DNA from: Anaerofustis sp.
GTDB lineage: Bacteria; Bacillota; Clostridia; Eubacteriales; Anaerofustaceae
Length of the DNA: 5,408 nt
Direction: 5' to 3'
Assembly (NCBI RefSeq): GCF_019420015.1
Contig: NZ_JAHZIA010000025.1
Coordinates: 1 to 5,408 of the forward strand
Positions 1 to 5,408 of the stretch are shown piece by piece. The number at the start of each line of letters is the position of its first letter. Position 1 is the stretch's first letter. Below the pieces are notes generated by a model that was given only the letters and a program-made list of their open reading frames with translations, searched no databases and was not told the origin of the DNA. Made by a program: the position numbers and the translations under genes.

Positions 1-48
1 AAAATAGTACGTTTGGAAGATTTACTATCTTGTCTGAAATATAAATTC
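1..48. other. Sequence downstream of tRNA-Leu, no gene seen
   Basis: This stretch follows the 3' end of the minus-strand tRNA gene. I see no coding region in it. A 5-bp stem (AAGAT at 17-21 and ATCTT at 27-31) with a 5-base loop is the only structure. It has no GC-rich stem and no adjacent T-run on the minus strand, so it is not a convincing intrinsic terminator. The tRNA transcript may therefore continue past the window edge into another gene. Confidence 0.4.
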
Positions 49-134
49 TGGTGCGAGTGATGGGACTTGAACCCATACGTCCTTGGGACACACGGCCCTC
101 AACCGTGCCTGTCTGCCTATTCCAGCACACTCGC
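49..134 (-). tRNA. tRNA-Leu with anticodon GAG, CCA end encoded
   Basis: Read on the minus strand, the sequence folds as a class II tRNA. The acceptor stem pairs GCGAGTG at the 5' end with CACTCGC at the 3' end, followed by discriminator A and a genomically encoded CCA at 49-51. The anticodon arm is CACGG-TTGAGGG-CCGTG, so the anticodon is GAG, which reads the leucine codons CUC and CUU. A long variable arm (TGTCC-CAA-GGACG type) is typical of leucine tRNAs. The T arm is ATGGG-TTCAAGT-CCCAT. The 86-nt length including CCA is normal. Its own promoter lies just upstream at 149-177. It is transcribed away from the SpoIVFA-like gene. Confidence 0.97.
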
Positions 135-148
135 ATATTACTTTTAAC

Positions 149-177
149 ATTATATACAAAAAGCTTATCCATTTCAA
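149..177 (-). promoter_or_regulatory. Sigma-A promoter of tRNA-Leu
   Basis: On the minus strand a -35 box TTGAAA (172-177) is followed by a 17-base spacer and a perfect -10 box TATAAT (149-154). Transcription would begin near 142, leaving a leader of about 8 bases before the tRNA 5' end at 134. The near-consensus boxes and ideal spacing suit a strongly expressed stable RNA gene. Confidence 0.85.
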
Positions 178-189
178 GTAGATATTCAG

Positions 190-217
190 TAATATTTTTA
201 TATCTCATTAATATAAT
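190..217 (+). promoter_or_regulatory. Candidate promoter of the SpoIVFA/FB-like pair, sigma-E or sigma-A type
   Basis: TAATATT at 190-196 fits the sigma-E -35 pattern (KMATATT). After 13 bases, AATATAAT at 210-217 matches the sigma-E -10 pattern CATAYAMT at 7 of 8 positions, the C being replaced by A. The same DNA contains a sigma-A -10 box TATAAT (212-217) but no good sigma-A -35 box at 16-18 bases. The spoIVF operon of B. subtilis is known to be sigma-E controlled, which makes the sigma-E reading attractive. The region is very AT-rich, so chance matches are easy. The spacer is at or slightly below the short end of what I recall for sigma-E promoters. Confidence 0.45.
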
Positions 218-235
218 TAACTAAGACAAGTATAT

Positions 236-242
236 GAGGTGA
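236..242 (+). promoter_or_regulatory. Ribosome binding site that fixes the start of the SpoIVFA-like gene
   Basis: GAGGTGA is complementary to the 3' end of 16S rRNA and lies 5 bases before ATG at 248. A longer reading frame could open at GTG 239, but that codon lies inside this Shine-Dalgarno sequence and has no ribosome binding site of its own. An ATG at 243 is in another frame. The start at 248 is therefore preferred. Confidence 0.8.
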
Positions 243-247
243 ATGGT

Positions 248-1003
248 ATGTATAACAAATACGGCAGAAAATCAAAAAATTACAGAAGAAAGAGTTCATA
301 TAATTACAGAAATACAAATTATAAAACGAGAAACAGAAAGCCTGTTAAAAAAGACAGGTTTTTAAACGTTATGATATTTGTGGTGCTTATAGCTCTTTCT
401 TATGTAACCATGGATATGCTTAACGTATCTCTTCCGTCTTCCGTTACATCAAAAATATCGGACGTGTTTAACAGTGATTTGTTTTCTTTCAGCAAGGCAA
501 AGGACAAGGTTGTTTCTTTTGTCAATAATACGGCCAGCGTTTTTAACGGAGGGAAAACCAATGTTGCGGATTCGTCTTCTTCATTGAAGCTTGAAATGCC
601 CGTTAACGGAGAGGTCATAACAACTTTTGAAGATACTTCTCATCCCGTTTTTAACACAACGGTAAAACCGAGAGGTATTGAAATTCAAACCCAGAAAAGC
701 GAAGAAGTTTTTGCGAGTGCAAGCGGAGTTGTGACAAACATTGTATCCAGCTCGTACGGTGGGAGCAGGGTTGTTTTTGATGTGGGTAATAATACGACCG
801 TCGTTTATGACGGGATAAAGAGTGCCTTTGTTAAAGTGGGAGACAATGTGACGGCAGGGAATATCATCGGTTCCATGGACAATAACGAAAGCGGCAATGT
901 TTTGGGCTTTGAAGTTTGGGTCGATAATACCGCGGTGGACCCCATGACCTATATGGAACTTGATGTAGAGGGAAATACGGATAATAAATCGGAAAGTAAA
1001 TAA
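248..1003 (+). CDS. SpoIVFA-like membrane protein with degenerate LytM (M23) domain
   Basis: The protein has 251 residues from ATG 248, close to the roughly 260 of B. subtilis SpoIVFA. Residues 1-39 form a basic, Tyr/Asn-rich cytoplasmic tail. A single membrane segment (about 39-56) follows, then a Ser/Asn-rich linker (about 60-112). A LytM/M23 beta fold spans about 117-236, recognisable from PVNGEV, the PRGIEI, VFASASGVV and VKVGDNVTAGNIIG blocks, and a terminal FEVW...DPMTYM. The zinc ligands of active M23 peptidases are absent: HxGID is replaced by RGIEI (142-146), the YxHL block by YDGIK, and the HLHFEV block by VLGFEV (218-223). It is therefore probably a non-catalytic binding or regulatory domain outside the membrane. 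In B. subtilis, SpoIVFA holds and inhibits the M50 protease SpoIVFB. Here an M50 protease gene starts 3 bases downstream, which supports that role. A general M23-like envelope protein remains possible, so no symbol is assigned. Confidence 0.75.
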   Translation: MYNKYGRKSKNYRRKSSYNYRNTNYKTRNRKPVKKDRFLNVMIFVVLIALSYVTMDMLNVSLPSSVTSKISDVFNSDLFSFSKAKDKVVSFVNNTASVFNGGKTNVADSSSSLKLEMPVNGEVITTFEDTSHPVFNTTVKPRGIEIQTQKSEEVFASASGVVTNIVSSSYGGSRVVFDVGNNTTVVYDGIKSAFVKVGDNVTAGNIIGSMDNNESGNVLGFEVWVDNTAVDPMTYMELDVEGNTDNKSESK

Positions 1004-1006
1004 AAA

Positions 1007-1672
1007 ATGAATATACGTGTTAAAAATGCAATAAATAAAATAACGCTTACTTCTTTGAGCATATTTGCTCTTTTGATAATATATTCGCAAAGCGGATTTA
1101 CAAATTTTTTGATTTTTACTTTTACATTGCTGATACATGAGTTGTCTCATATATTTACCGCAAAGATGTTTTCCGTAAAAGTAGACAATATTTCACTGCT
1201 TCCTTTCGGTGCAAAAATCTCTTATCATTTGCATGATATACGTCCCGATAAAGAATTTTTGGTTTATTTATCGGGGCCTTTTTCGAATTTTGTTTTGGCG
1301 GGAATTATAGCCTTTGCCGGTTTTTATATTTACATTCCTTCTTATGATTTCTTTATATTTTATAACGTTTTGATAGGCTCGATAAATTTGATTCCCACAA
1401 TCCCTTTGGATGCGTCCAGATGTATAATGACTCTTTTGAATATGAAATTAGACAGAAGAGATTCTTTCAAGTATATATTTATAATCAGTTTTATAGTTAA
1501 CTGCTGCGTGTTGTTTCTTGGTATATATGTTTTGCTTCTCGGCAGTAAGAACGTTCTTTTGATTCTTCTTTCGGTATTTTTATTCAATAATTTAAAAAGC
1601 GAAAAAGATAAAATAGATTATTATCTTATAAAAAACAATAAAATGTTAAATAAAGATTTATTAAATAGCTGA
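1007..1672 (+). CDS. M50 family intramembrane metalloprotease, SpoIVFB-like
   Basis: This 221-residue, very hydrophobic protein has about six membrane segments (roughly 12-28, 31-50, 84-110, 113-134, 153-177 and 179-195). The zinc site HELSH (H44, E45, H48) lies in the second segment, and NLIPTIPLDASR (127-138) supplies the likely third ligand, D135. These positions nearly match the known B. subtilis SpoIVFB residues H43, E44, H47 and D137. LLPFGAKI (64-71) and SGPFSN (89-94) are further family blocks. SpoIVFB cleaves pro-sigma-K in the mother cell; here the substrate is inferred only. Two features are odd. The usual PLDGGR is PLDASR, and the protein ends near residue 221, so the C-terminal CBS domain of B. 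subtilis SpoIVFB (about 288 residues) is missing. The C-terminus is a short lysine- and asparagine-rich tail. The start at 1007 has only a weak GGAAAG site 10 bases upstream, so translation is probably coupled to the preceding gene. A different M50 (site-2) protease role is possible. Confidence 0.82.
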   Translation: MNIRVKNAINKITLTSLSIFALLIIYSQSGFTNFLIFTFTLLIHELSHIFTAKMFSVKVDNISLLPFGAKISYHLHDIRPDKEFLVYLSGPFSNFVLAGIIAFAGFYIYIPSYDFFIFYNVLIGSINLIPTIPLDASRCIMTLLNMKLDRRDSFKYIFIISFIVNCCVLFLGIYVLLLGSKNVLLILLSVFLFNNLKSEKDKIDYYLIKNNKMLNKDLLNS

Positions 1673-1698
1673 CAATCTGTTTTAAAGAGTGATATATA

Positions 1699-1707
1699 TG
1701 TTATAAT
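1699..1707 (+). promoter_or_regulatory. Extended -10 promoter for the dgt-dnaG-rpoD cluster
   Basis: TGTTATAAT combines a perfect -10 box TATAAT (1702-1707) with the TGn extension at 1699-1701. Sequence at the -35 position (around 1678-1684, TGTTTTA) matches poorly, which is common for extended -10 promoters. The start point would be near 1713, giving a leader of about 28 bases before the dgt ATG. No terminator separates it from the upstream M50 gene, so read-through from that gene is also possible. Confidence 0.6.
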
Positions 1708-1725
1708 ATACATAGTATTATGTAT
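1708..1725. repeat. 7-bp inverted repeat at the dgt transcription start
   Basis: ATACATA (1708-1714) and TATGTAT (1719-1725) are perfect inverted copies separated by GTAT. The palindrome begins directly after the -10 box and covers the predicted start point. That is where a repressor operator would act, and it could alternatively form a weak hairpin at the 5' end of the mRNA. No known regulator is recognised, and the AT-rich composition makes chance plausible. Confidence 0.4.
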
Positions 1726-1740
1726 CGGTAAGGAGTATCT

Positions 1741-2745
1741 ATGAACATAAGAGAACAAAAAGAGAAAGATGAAATTCTCAGATTAAGCGAGTATGCCTTT
1801 AAAGTATCAAACACAAAAGGAAGGAAAAAGGAGATAAAACCCTGTGAAATAAGGACTGATTTTGAAAGAGACAGAGACAGGATAATTCACTGCAAAGCAT
1901 TCAGAAGATTAAAACACAAGACTCAGGTTTTTATTTCTCCTCAGACAGATCACAACAGAACGAGGCTTACACACACTCTCGAAGTTTCGCAGATATCCAG
2001 AAGTATCGCCAGAGCTTTGAATGCCAATGAGGATTTAACCGAAGCCATAGCCCTTGGGCATGATTTGGGGCATACTCCTTTCGGGCACAGCGGAGAGCAG
2101 ATATTAAACGAGATATGTCCTTTTGAATTTAAGCACAACATACAAAGTGTCAGAGTGGTGGAAAAAATAGAAAATGAGGGCAGGGGACTTAATCTTACAT
2201 ATGAAGTTACGGACGGAATAAAAAATCACTGTCACGGTTTCACTCCCGAGACTTTGGAGGGTGAAATAGTTTTCTTTTCCGATAAAATTGCTTATATAAA
2301 TCATGATATTGACGATGCTGTTCGTTTTGGGGTGTTGAGAGAAGAGGATATTCCGGATAAATTTACCGATATTTTGGGTAAGACCAATTCAAAGAGAATC
2401 AATACGATGATTTTGGATATTATAAAAAACAGTTTTGACAAAAACAAAATAACAATGAGTAAGGATATTTACGATGCGACAATGGGGCTTAGAAGTTTTT
2501 TGTTTGAAAATGTTTATCATTCCAAAAAAGCCATAGAAGAAGGAAACAAGGGGAAGTTTATAGTACAGAGACTGTATGAATATTATATGAAAAATCCGAA
2601 GAAGATGGCAGAGGAATTTTATAAGAGAATCGATGAAGATGATTTGTCCAGAATCGTCTGCGATTATGTTGCATGTATGTCCGATATATTTGCGATAAAT
2701 ATGTATAAAGAGTTATTTATACCGAGTACATGCTGGGGAATGTAA
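1741..2745 (+). CDS. dgt: Deoxyguanosinetriphosphate triphosphohydrolase-like HD protein
   Basis: This 334-residue cytoplasmic protein belongs to the dGTPase-like HD-domain family, which hydrolyses dNTPs to the deoxynucleoside and tripolyphosphate. The metal-binding HD signature is intact: H78 in RLTHTLEV, H107-D108 in GHDLGHTPFGH, and D182 in FSDKIAY. Family blocks RRLKHKTQVF (55-64), HNRTRLTHT (71-79) and the helix YINHDIDDA (185-193) are also present. The length agrees with the shorter, clostridial-type members (about 330-340) rather than the roughly 505-residue E. coli Dgt. The start at 1741 has AGGAG (1731-1735) with a 5-base spacer. The stop lies 9 bp before dnaG, so the two are likely one operon. 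The exact nucleotide preference cannot be read from sequence, and many such proteins act on several dNTPs and are allosterically controlled. Confidence 0.93.
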   Translation: MNIREQKEKDEILRLSEYAFKVSNTKGRKKEIKPCEIRTDFERDRDRIIHCKAFRRLKHKTQVFISPQTDHNRTRLTHTLEVSQISRSIARALNANEDLTEAIALGHDLGHTPFGHSGEQILNEICPFEFKHNIQSVRVVEKIENEGRGLNLTYEVTDGIKNHCHGFTPETLEGEIVFFSDKIAYINHDIDDAVRFGVLREEDIPDKFTDILGKTNSKRINTMILDIIKNSFDKNKITMSKDIYDATMGLRSFLFENVYHSKKAIEEGNKGKFIVQRLYEYYMKNPKKMAEEFYKRIDEDDLSRIVCDYVACMSDIFAINMYKELFIPSTCWGM

Positions 2746-2754
2746 GGAGAGTCG

Positions 2755-4575
2755 ATGAAGGGATATTTTAAAAAAGATTTTATAAGAAGACTTGTGGACG
2801 ATGCGGATATAGTGGGGATTATAAATCAATATGTTCCCCTTACCAGAAGCGGAAGCAGATATAAGGCAAGGTGTCCTTTTCATACGGAAAAGACCCCTTC
2901 TTTTGTTGTGACTCCCGATATGGGCAGGTACCACTGTTTTGGGTGTAACGCAAACGGAGACGTTTTGGATTTTCTTATGGAAATGAACAAGTTGGACTTT
3001 GCCGGGGCGGTCGAGCTTTTGGCGGATATGGAAGGAGTCAGCGTTCAATATGAGGAGAACGGAAACTATACAAGGCGCAGCGAGAATGCCGTAAGCTATA
3101 ACGAAAAGCAGGAGATTTACAACTGTATAAAAGACAGTGCGAATTATTTTTATAAAAATCTGATGAAAGGCGGACCCGCTTTAAAGTACCTTCTTGACAG
3201 GGGGCTTAGTAATGAAACCATAAAGAAATTCGGTCTTGGTTATTCGGTTAATGAATTCGATAATCTTTACGGATATTTGGTTAAAGAGAAAAAATACTCC
3301 GTAAACACTTTGATAAAGGCAGGGCTTGTAAGAACAAAGGAAAACGGCGGGGTCTATGATTACTTCAGAGACAGAATAATGTTTCCCATACAAGACGTTA
3401 ACGGAAAGCTGATAGCTTTCGGGGGAAGGATATTCACCGATGTAAAAAATGCACCGAAGTATCTGAACTCTCCGGAAACGCTGGTATTTAAGAAAAATTC
3501 CACCTTGTACAATCTGAACAATGCAAGAAAAGAATTATCAGAAAAACCTCTTATTCTTGTGGAAGGGTATATGGATGTTATATCTCTCGTAAACAACGGG
3601 ATTTATAATGCGGTTGCGACTCTCGGCACGGCTTTTAACATCAATCATGCAAAGCTTATAAACCGCTATACCAAAAATGTGGTCGTTATGTATGACTCCG
3701 ACAACGCCGGTCTTAACGCAACAATAAAAGCAAGCGAAATACTTGAAAGTGCCAATATATATCCCAAAGTGGTCAGGTTGCCTAAAGGGGATGATCCCGA
3801 CAGCTACATATTAAATAATAGCATAGATAAGTTTAATAATTTGGTAGAAAATGGCATAGACAGTATAGAGTTCAGAATAAAGTTGTTGGAAGATAATCAT
3901 AATATGCTCGATAACTGGGAAAAGGTTGATTTTATAAAAAAAGCCTGCGTTATAATAGGGAAAGTAGAGGATAATGTAAGAAAAGAATTTTATATAAAGT
4001 ATCTTCACAGAAAAACGGGCGCTGAAATTTCCACAATAGAAAATGAAGTCAATACCAACAGTTTTATTACTCCGAATCATTTGAACGATTCAAAAAACGA
4101 TGATAAAAACGCGAAGAGGAAAAATCGGATAAAAGAAAAAATCATATATGCTCAAGAAATGATTTTGAAATATATGATTGACAATGTGTTGAATACGGAT
4201 AAAATCAGAGAAATAAATCTTGATGAAGATATTTTGGTAGGGGATGATTATAAAAAAATATATGAAAAGATAGTTTTTTGTGTTAATAACGGAAAAAAGG
4301 TTGACTTTATGGAGTTGTTTGATTATAATGATAAATTGGCTACAACTATGTCACGAATTGTGTCTTTAGACCAAAATATAAGCAGTGATGATATAATAAG
4401 GGCAAGACAGACACTTATTGTCAACAATATAAATAAAAAGATTATGAGTGTTAAAAGTGCCATAAGAGATATTCAGGATTCTGAAGATAAAGAAATGTTA
4501 GATGTTTTGATAGCCGAATTTTACAAACTGAAATCAGAGCTTTTAAAAGCCAAAAACGGAGGTACACTTATATAA
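2755..4575 (+). CDS. dnaG: DNA primase DnaG
   Basis: The 606-residue primase makes RNA primers for lagging-strand synthesis and binds the replicative helicase. All three expected domains are visible. The CHC2 zinc-binding domain has C40, H43, C61 and C64 (CPFH-x17-CFGC). The catalytic core contains DYFRDRIMFPI (202-212) and AFGGR (221-225), and the TOPRIM site with E270 in LVEGYMDV, D314 and D316 in YDSDNAG, and D346, D347 and D349 in KGDDPDSY. The C-terminal helicase-binding domain is about 455-600, after a charged flexible linker (about 436-456). Every catalytic and zinc residue is present, so the enzyme should be active. The ribosome binding site AAGGAGA (2744-2750) overlaps the dgt stop codon. 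The stop codon TAA shares its last base with the rpoD ATG. A strong internal promoter lies in the 3' part of the gene (4301-4329). Confidence 0.98.
   Translation: MKGYFKKDFIRRLVDDADIVGIINQYVPLTRSGSRYKARCPFHTEKTPSFVVTPDMGRYHCFGCNANGDVLDFLMEMNKLDFAGAVELLADMEGVSVQYEENGNYTRRSENAVSYNEKQEIYNCIKDSANYFYKNLMKGGPALKYLLDRGLSNETIKKFGLGYSVNEFDNLYGYLVKEKKYSVNTLIKAGLVRTKENGGVYDYFRDRIMFPIQDVNGKLIAFGGRIFTDVKNAPKYLNSPETLVFKKNSTLYNLNNARKELSEKPLILVEGYMDVISLVNNGIYNAVATLGTAFNINHAKLINRYTKNVVVMYDSDNAGLNATIKASEILESANIYPKVVRLPKGDDPDSYILNNSIDKFNNLVENGIDSIEFRIKLLEDNHNMLDNWEKVDFIKKACVIIGKVEDNVRKEFYIKYLHRKTGAEISTIENEVNTNSFITPNHLNDSKNDDKNAKRKNRIKEKIIYAQEMILKYMIDNVLNTDKIREINLDEDILVGDDYKKIYEKIVFCVNNGKKVDFMELFDYNDKLATTMSRIVSLDQNISSDDIIRARQTLIVNNINKKIMSVKSAIRDIQDSEDKEMLDVLIAEFYKLKSELLKAKNGGTLI
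4301..4329 (+). promoter_or_regulatory. Internal sigma-A promoter in dnaG driving rpoD
   Basis: TTGACT (4301-4306, 5 of 6 to consensus) is followed by exactly 17 bases and a perfect TATAAT (4324-4329). This is one of the two best promoter matches in the window, and it lies inside dnaG over codons 516-525. Transcription would start near 4336, giving a leader of about 240 bases before rpoD. In B. subtilis, sigA is also known to have internal promoters within the dnaG region. The site could let sigma-factor level vary independently of primase. Confidence 0.6.
4389..4397 (+). promoter_or_regulatory. Second candidate internal promoter, extended -10
   Basis: TGATATAAT has a perfect TATAAT (4392-4397) with a TGn extension, about 178 bases before the rpoD start. 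No recognisable -35 box stands at 16-18 bases upstream. The site encodes SDDII in dnaG, so codon content alone could explain it. It is clearly weaker than the site at 4301-4329. Confidence 0.25.
4558..4563 (+). promoter_or_regulatory. Ribosome binding site of rpoD, widely spaced
   Basis: GGAGGT inside the last codons of dnaG is the only good Shine-Dalgarno sequence near the rpoD ATG at 4575. It leaves about 11 bases between them, more than the 5-9 seen for the other genes here. There is no closer ATG, GTG or TTG in frame. Translational coupling through the overlapping TAATG may help initiation. Confidence 0.6.
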
Positions 4576-5408
4576 TGAGTCCAAAAAAGGAAAATAAGTC
4601 CGCTGATATGGAAAAAGACCAAAACACAGTTATTGAAGCAAAAGAAAAAAATTCAACAAAGAAAAAGACATCTAAAAAAGACTCTGTCAGAAAAGAAGTT
4701 AAGAAACTTAAAACGATTGACGATATAAAAGATTGGGCAAAAAAGGAAAATGTTGTATCTCAAAGAGAGATGAATCAGCATTTTACCGATTTGAATTTAA
4801 ATCCCGATGAAATAGATCAAATTTTGGAATTCTTTTTTAAAGAAGGAATCGTTCTTCAAGACGATGACGATATAGACAAAGATGTAGATGAACTTCTTGA
4901 CGATGATATGAAGTCGGATGACGATATAGACATCAAAAAAGTTATTTCAAAGTCATACGAACCTTCTGTACATATTAACGATCCCGTGAGAATGTATTTA
5001 AAAGAAATCGGAAAAGTGGATTTGCTTCACGCCGAAGAAGAGATGGATCTTGCACAAAGAATAGAAGATGGAGATGTAGAGGCAAGAAAAAAACTTTGCG
5101 AAGCCAATTTAAGACTCGTTGTCAGTATAGCTAAGAGATATGTCAACAGAGGTATGTCATTTTTGGATTTGATTCAGGAAGGAAACCTTGGACTTCTCAA
5201 AGCAGTTGAAAAGTTTGATTACACCAAAGGATTTAAATTTTCCACATATGCCACATGGTGGATAAGACAGGCAATAACAAGAGCCATTGCCGATCAGGCG
5301 AGAACGATAAGAATACCCGTACATATGGTTGAAACCATAAATAAATTAAAAAGAGTTCAAAGAATGTTGATTCAGGATCTCGGCAGAGACCCGAATGCCG
5401 CAGAAATA
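4575..5408 (+). CDS. rpoD: Primary RNA polymerase sigma factor (sigma-70/SigA), 3' end cut by window
   Basis: The first 278 residues are present and the frame is open to the window edge. Residues 1-46 are a lysine-rich extension. Region 1.1 (about 47-95) resembles the Firmicute form that restrains the free factor. A very acidic stretch follows at 96-119. Region 1.2 starts at NDPVRMYLKEIG (135-146). Region 2 is nearly identical to B. subtilis SigA: ANLRLVVSIAKRYV (177-190), FLDLIQEGN (196-204), KFDYTKGFKFSTYATWWIRQ (213-232, core binding, -10 recognition and melting), then AIADQARTIRIPVHMVETIN (237-256) leading into region 3. These blocks identify a housekeeping rather than alternative sigma factor. 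The ATG overlaps the dnaG stop codon by one base. Expression probably comes both from the dgt promoter and from the internal promoter in dnaG. Regions 3 and 4 lie outside the window. Confidence 0.97.
   Translation, partial: MSPKKENKSADMEKDQNTVIEAKEKNSTKKKTSKKDSVRKEVKKLKTIDDIKDWAKKENVVSQREMNQHFTDLNLNPDEIDQILEFFFKEGIVLQDDDDIDKDVDELLDDDMKSDDDIDIKKVISKSYEPSVHINDPVRMYLKEIGKVDLLHAEEEMDLAQRIEDGDVEARKKLCEANLRLVVSIAKRYVNRGMSFLDLIQEGNLGLLKAVEKFDYTKGFKFSTYATWWIRQAITRAIADQARTIRIPVHMVETINKLKRVQRMLIQDLGRDPNAAEI

Noticed and set aside
16..32. Small hairpin as terminator of tRNA-Leu
   Set aside because: It has only 5 AT-rich base pairs and no T-run follows on the minus strand.
239..247. GTG start at 239 giving three more N-terminal residues to the SpoIVFA-like protein
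   Set aside because: The codon lies inside the GAGGTGA ribosome binding site, which is correctly spaced for ATG 248 instead.
581..1150. Minus-strand open frame of 189 codons
   Set aside because: It is antisense to two well-supported genes, and its translation resembles no family I recognise. It is explained by codon usage on the other strand.
2713..3048. Minus-strand open frame of 111 codons opposite the dnaG zinc domain
   Set aside because: It is fully antisense to conserved DnaG coding sequence, with no protein motif or ribosome binding site support.
3926..3956. TTGATT with TATAAT inside dnaG as a further internal promoter
   Set aside because: The spacer is 19 bases, there is no TG extension, and it is over 600 bases from rpoD. 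Chance in AT-rich coding sequence is more likely.
4571..4576. TATAAT next to the rpoD start codon as a promoter
   Set aside because: Transcription would begin inside rpoD, after its start codon, and no -35 box stands out. It is better read as the dnaG stop region.
1..5408. A new defence, mobile or otherwise undescribed system
   Set aside because: All coding space is taken by housekeeping or sporulation-type genes in a familiar clostridial order. No repeats, integrase, transposase or unknown gene was found.

Overview
The window looks like ordinary chromosome from a low-G+C Firmicute, most likely a member of the Clostridia. The reasons are AT-rich DNA with heavy use of AGA and ATA codons, strong AGGAG-type ribosome binding sites, the gene order dgt-dnaG-rpoD, and a SpoIVFA/SpoIVFB-like pair of the kind tied to endospore formation. 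The genus cannot be fixed from the sequence.

Layout: (1) A tRNA-Leu(GAG) gene lies on the minus strand at 49-134 with an encoded CCA end and its own near-consensus promoter at 149-177. (2) A divergent intergenic region carries a candidate plus-strand promoter at 190-217 that fits both a sigma-A -10 box and a sigma-E type pattern. (3) Two genes separated by 3 bases follow: a membrane-anchored protein with a degenerate LytM/M23 domain (248-1003, SpoIVFA-like) and an M50 intramembrane metalloprotease (1007-1672, SpoIVFB-like). (4) A 68-bp gap holds an extended -10 promoter, a 7-bp inverted repeat and a strong ribosome binding site. (5) A tightly packed macromolecular-synthesis cluster comes next: dgt-like HD triphosphohydrolase (1741-2745), DNA primase dnaG (2755-4575) and the primary sigma factor rpoD/sigA (from 4575, cut by the window edge).

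How the genes fit together: the first pair resembles the membrane complex that controls pro-sigma-K processing in the mother cell of a sporulating Bacillus, with FA as regulator and FB as protease. The second group joins dNTP hydrolysis, replication priming and housekeeping transcription initiation. dgt to rpoD is likely co-transcribed, with gaps of 9 bp and then a 1-base overlap. The 3' part of dnaG also contains a very good internal sigma-A promoter at 4301-4329 that could express rpoD on its own.

I see no mobile element, CRISPR array, phage gene or new system. The points worth a second look are the internal rpoD promoter, the possible sigma-E promoter ahead of the SpoIVFA-like gene, the loss of all metal ligands in the LytM domain, and the short M50 protease that lacks a C-terminal CBS domain.
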